Origin: Lachnospiraceae bacterium
Lineage (GTDB): Bacteria; Bacillota; Clostridia; Lachnospirales; Lachnospiraceae
Length of the DNA: 64,000 nucleotides
Assembly: GCA_017500935.1 (NCBI GenBank)
Contig: JAFVXW010000003.1
Location: forward strand, 62,001 to 126,000
Direction of reading: 5' to 3'
Part shown: piece after piece, positions 63,364 through 64,000 of the stretch
How positions within the stretch are numbered: the stretch's first letter is position 1
How the letters are laid out: each line of letters begins with the position of its first letter
Program-made: the position numbers and the translations under genes
Notes under the pieces: generated by a model
The model's database searches: none
What the model was told of the DNA's origin: nothing
The model's input: the letters and a program-made list of their open reading frames with translations, nothing else

Positions 63364-63585
63364 ATGATTAATCCAAATCTATCAAAAAAGGAAACGAATT
63401 TATCTCCCGTGGAATATCTGATGAATTTCCGGATTGAGAAAGCCAAGTACCTGATCCGGCAGGGGTACACTTTTCAGGAAGCAGCCACATCCGTGGGTAT
63501 AAATGATATCTTCTATTTCAGCAGATTATTTAAAAAGATTGTTGGGTGTTCTCCTTCAGAATTTCGCAAGGCGAACCTGCATTGA
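63364..63585 (+). pseudogene. AraC-type regulator remnant (C-terminal HTH)
   Basis: 73 codons covering the second half of an AraC/XylS DNA-binding domain: LSPVEYLMNFRIEKAKYLIR, AATSVGINDIFYFSRLFKK, GCSPSEFRKA. The first helices read NPNLSKKETN, lacking the YLSRLF residues expected, and there is no sensory domain. It is divergent from the GH36 remnant, the usual place of a sugar-operon activator, and has decayed with it. Confidence 0.75.
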
Positions 63586-63670
63586 TCATGTCAAAGGTGT
63601 TTTTTTGTATGTTGGTACAAAAAAACGCCAGCTTCACTGCTGCCTGTTTAACCGTGATGTAATTCTTCAT
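63530..63670 (-). pseudogene. Short HTH-like ORF remnant
   Basis: 46 codons starting at ATG 63670 after AGAGGAGAG. The opening MKNYITVKQAAVKL resembles an excisionase/MerR-type helix-turn-helix start, like that of the regulator at 30265-31503, but the rest has no HTH pattern. Its end overlaps the AraC remnant on the other strand. Likely a truncated gene. Confidence 0.35.
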
Positions 63671-63682
63671 TCTCTCTCCTCT

Positions 63683-63716
63683 AAAAAAACCGCAAAGCTT
63701 ATTTGCTTCGCGGTTT
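63683..63716 (-). terminator. Terminator downstream of metA
   Basis: On the minus strand AACCGCGAAGC, loop AAATAA, GCTTTGCGGTT (one mismatch) followed by T7 (63683-63689). It lies about 145 bp after the metA stop; the intervening 63717-63859 holds no gene I can support. Confidence 0.8.
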
Positions 63717-63859
63717 ACCAACAATAAACAATATTTCTTCATGTTTTGTTTGTTATGCTACCACCCCATTTTTCTGTTCAACTTTGTCAAAAAATGAGGT
63801 GTTTTGTAAAAACAGATTGGTTCATTAAAATCCCACAAACCCTCATAAACACTGGATTT

Positions 63860-64000
63860 TCAGCGCATGTCCCGCAGGTCAAACGGTGTTGTCTGGTAAA
63901 CGTAATAATTCAGCCAGTTCGTATACAGATTATTGCAGTGTGCTCTCCAGGATAAAATCGGTCTCTGGGTGGGATCATCATCCGGATAATAGTTTTCCGG
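63860..64000 (-). CDS. metA: Homoserine O-acyltransferase, C-terminal end (partial)
   Basis: The last 46 codons of Met[41 protein letters not shown], stop TGA 63860-63862. The [17 protein letters not shown] ending is distinctive for the MetA family, which acylates homoserine for methionine synthesis. Acetyl or succinyl preference cannot be told, since the active-site residue lies outside the window. Confidence 0.92.
   Translation of the reverse strand, partial: PENYYPDDDPTQRPILSWRAHCNNLYTNWLNYYVYQTTPFDLRDMR

Noticed and set aside
1-64000. CRISPR arrays, tRNA or rRNA genes, insertion sequences
   Set aside because: Scanned by eye on both strands; no regular spaced repeats, cloverleaf candidates, transposase genes or terminal repeats were found.

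Overview
The window looks like a gut Clostridia chromosome, most likely Lachnospiraceae. The grounds are moderate GC content, strong AGGAGG-type ribosome sites, two glycyl radical enzymes with a radical-SAM activase, and many glycoside hydrolases and Gfo/Idh oxidoreductases. Almost every gene lies on the minus strand. This is inferred from content; no 16S or other marker is present.

Region 1 (1-31.6 kb, read right to left) is one long operon for a contractile injection system (CIS) of the phage-tail-like eCIS/PVC/Afp kind. It continues past the left edge. A regulator (30265-31503) precedes a promoter region (30192-30226). The operon then encodes a 286-aa protein, an AAA+ ATPase, two giant surface proteins anchored at both ends with chitobiase-C-terminal-type repeats, a fibre/baseplate-like protein, and three membrane proteins. 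The membrane proteins are one of 302 aa with a C-terminal anchor, a HAMP sensor with a degenerate class III cyclase domain, and a MORN-repeat protein. The structural genes follow: Pvc16-like cap, PAAR-like tip, sheath, tube, a T4-gp26-like chaperone, a second tube protein, a 770-aa Gln-rich coiled-coil protein, an Afp7-like protein, hub, spike and gp25. No toxin, lysis gene or classical phage gene was recognised. The chaperone gene ends in a canonical slippery heptamer (AAATTTT). A -1 shift there joins it to a DUF6760-like reading frame that has no start codon of its own. The most novel aspect is the set of membrane sensor and anchor proteins built into the CIS operon.

Region 2 (31.6-53.7 kb) is catabolic. 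It holds a truncated esterase, a nitrilase-glycerophosphodiesterase fusion, a glycyl radical enzyme coupled to a YkgJ-type cysteine-cluster protein, an NlpC/P60 lipoprotein, two Gfo/Idh/MocA oxidoreductases, a DUF1648 membrane protein, a large GH106-like hydrolase, a secreted protein/lipoprotein pair of unknown role, and GH43 and GH32/43-like enzymes. A second glycyl radical enzyme, lacking the usual Cys-x-Glu motif, sits beside its activase.

Region 3 (53.7-64 kb) is a patchwork with many damaged genes: a truncated ECF sigma factor behind a perfect 16-bp cre-like palindrome, GNAT and nucleotidyltransferase genes, small broken genes, LURP-one and flotillin genes, a membrane-tethered phosphate-binding-like protein, a frameshifted lipoprotein, a frameshifted GH95 fucosidase, a decayed GH36 alpha-galactosidase with an AraC remnant, and the 3' end of metA. 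Three of the frameshifts sit in short homopolymers, so sequencing error must be excluded.
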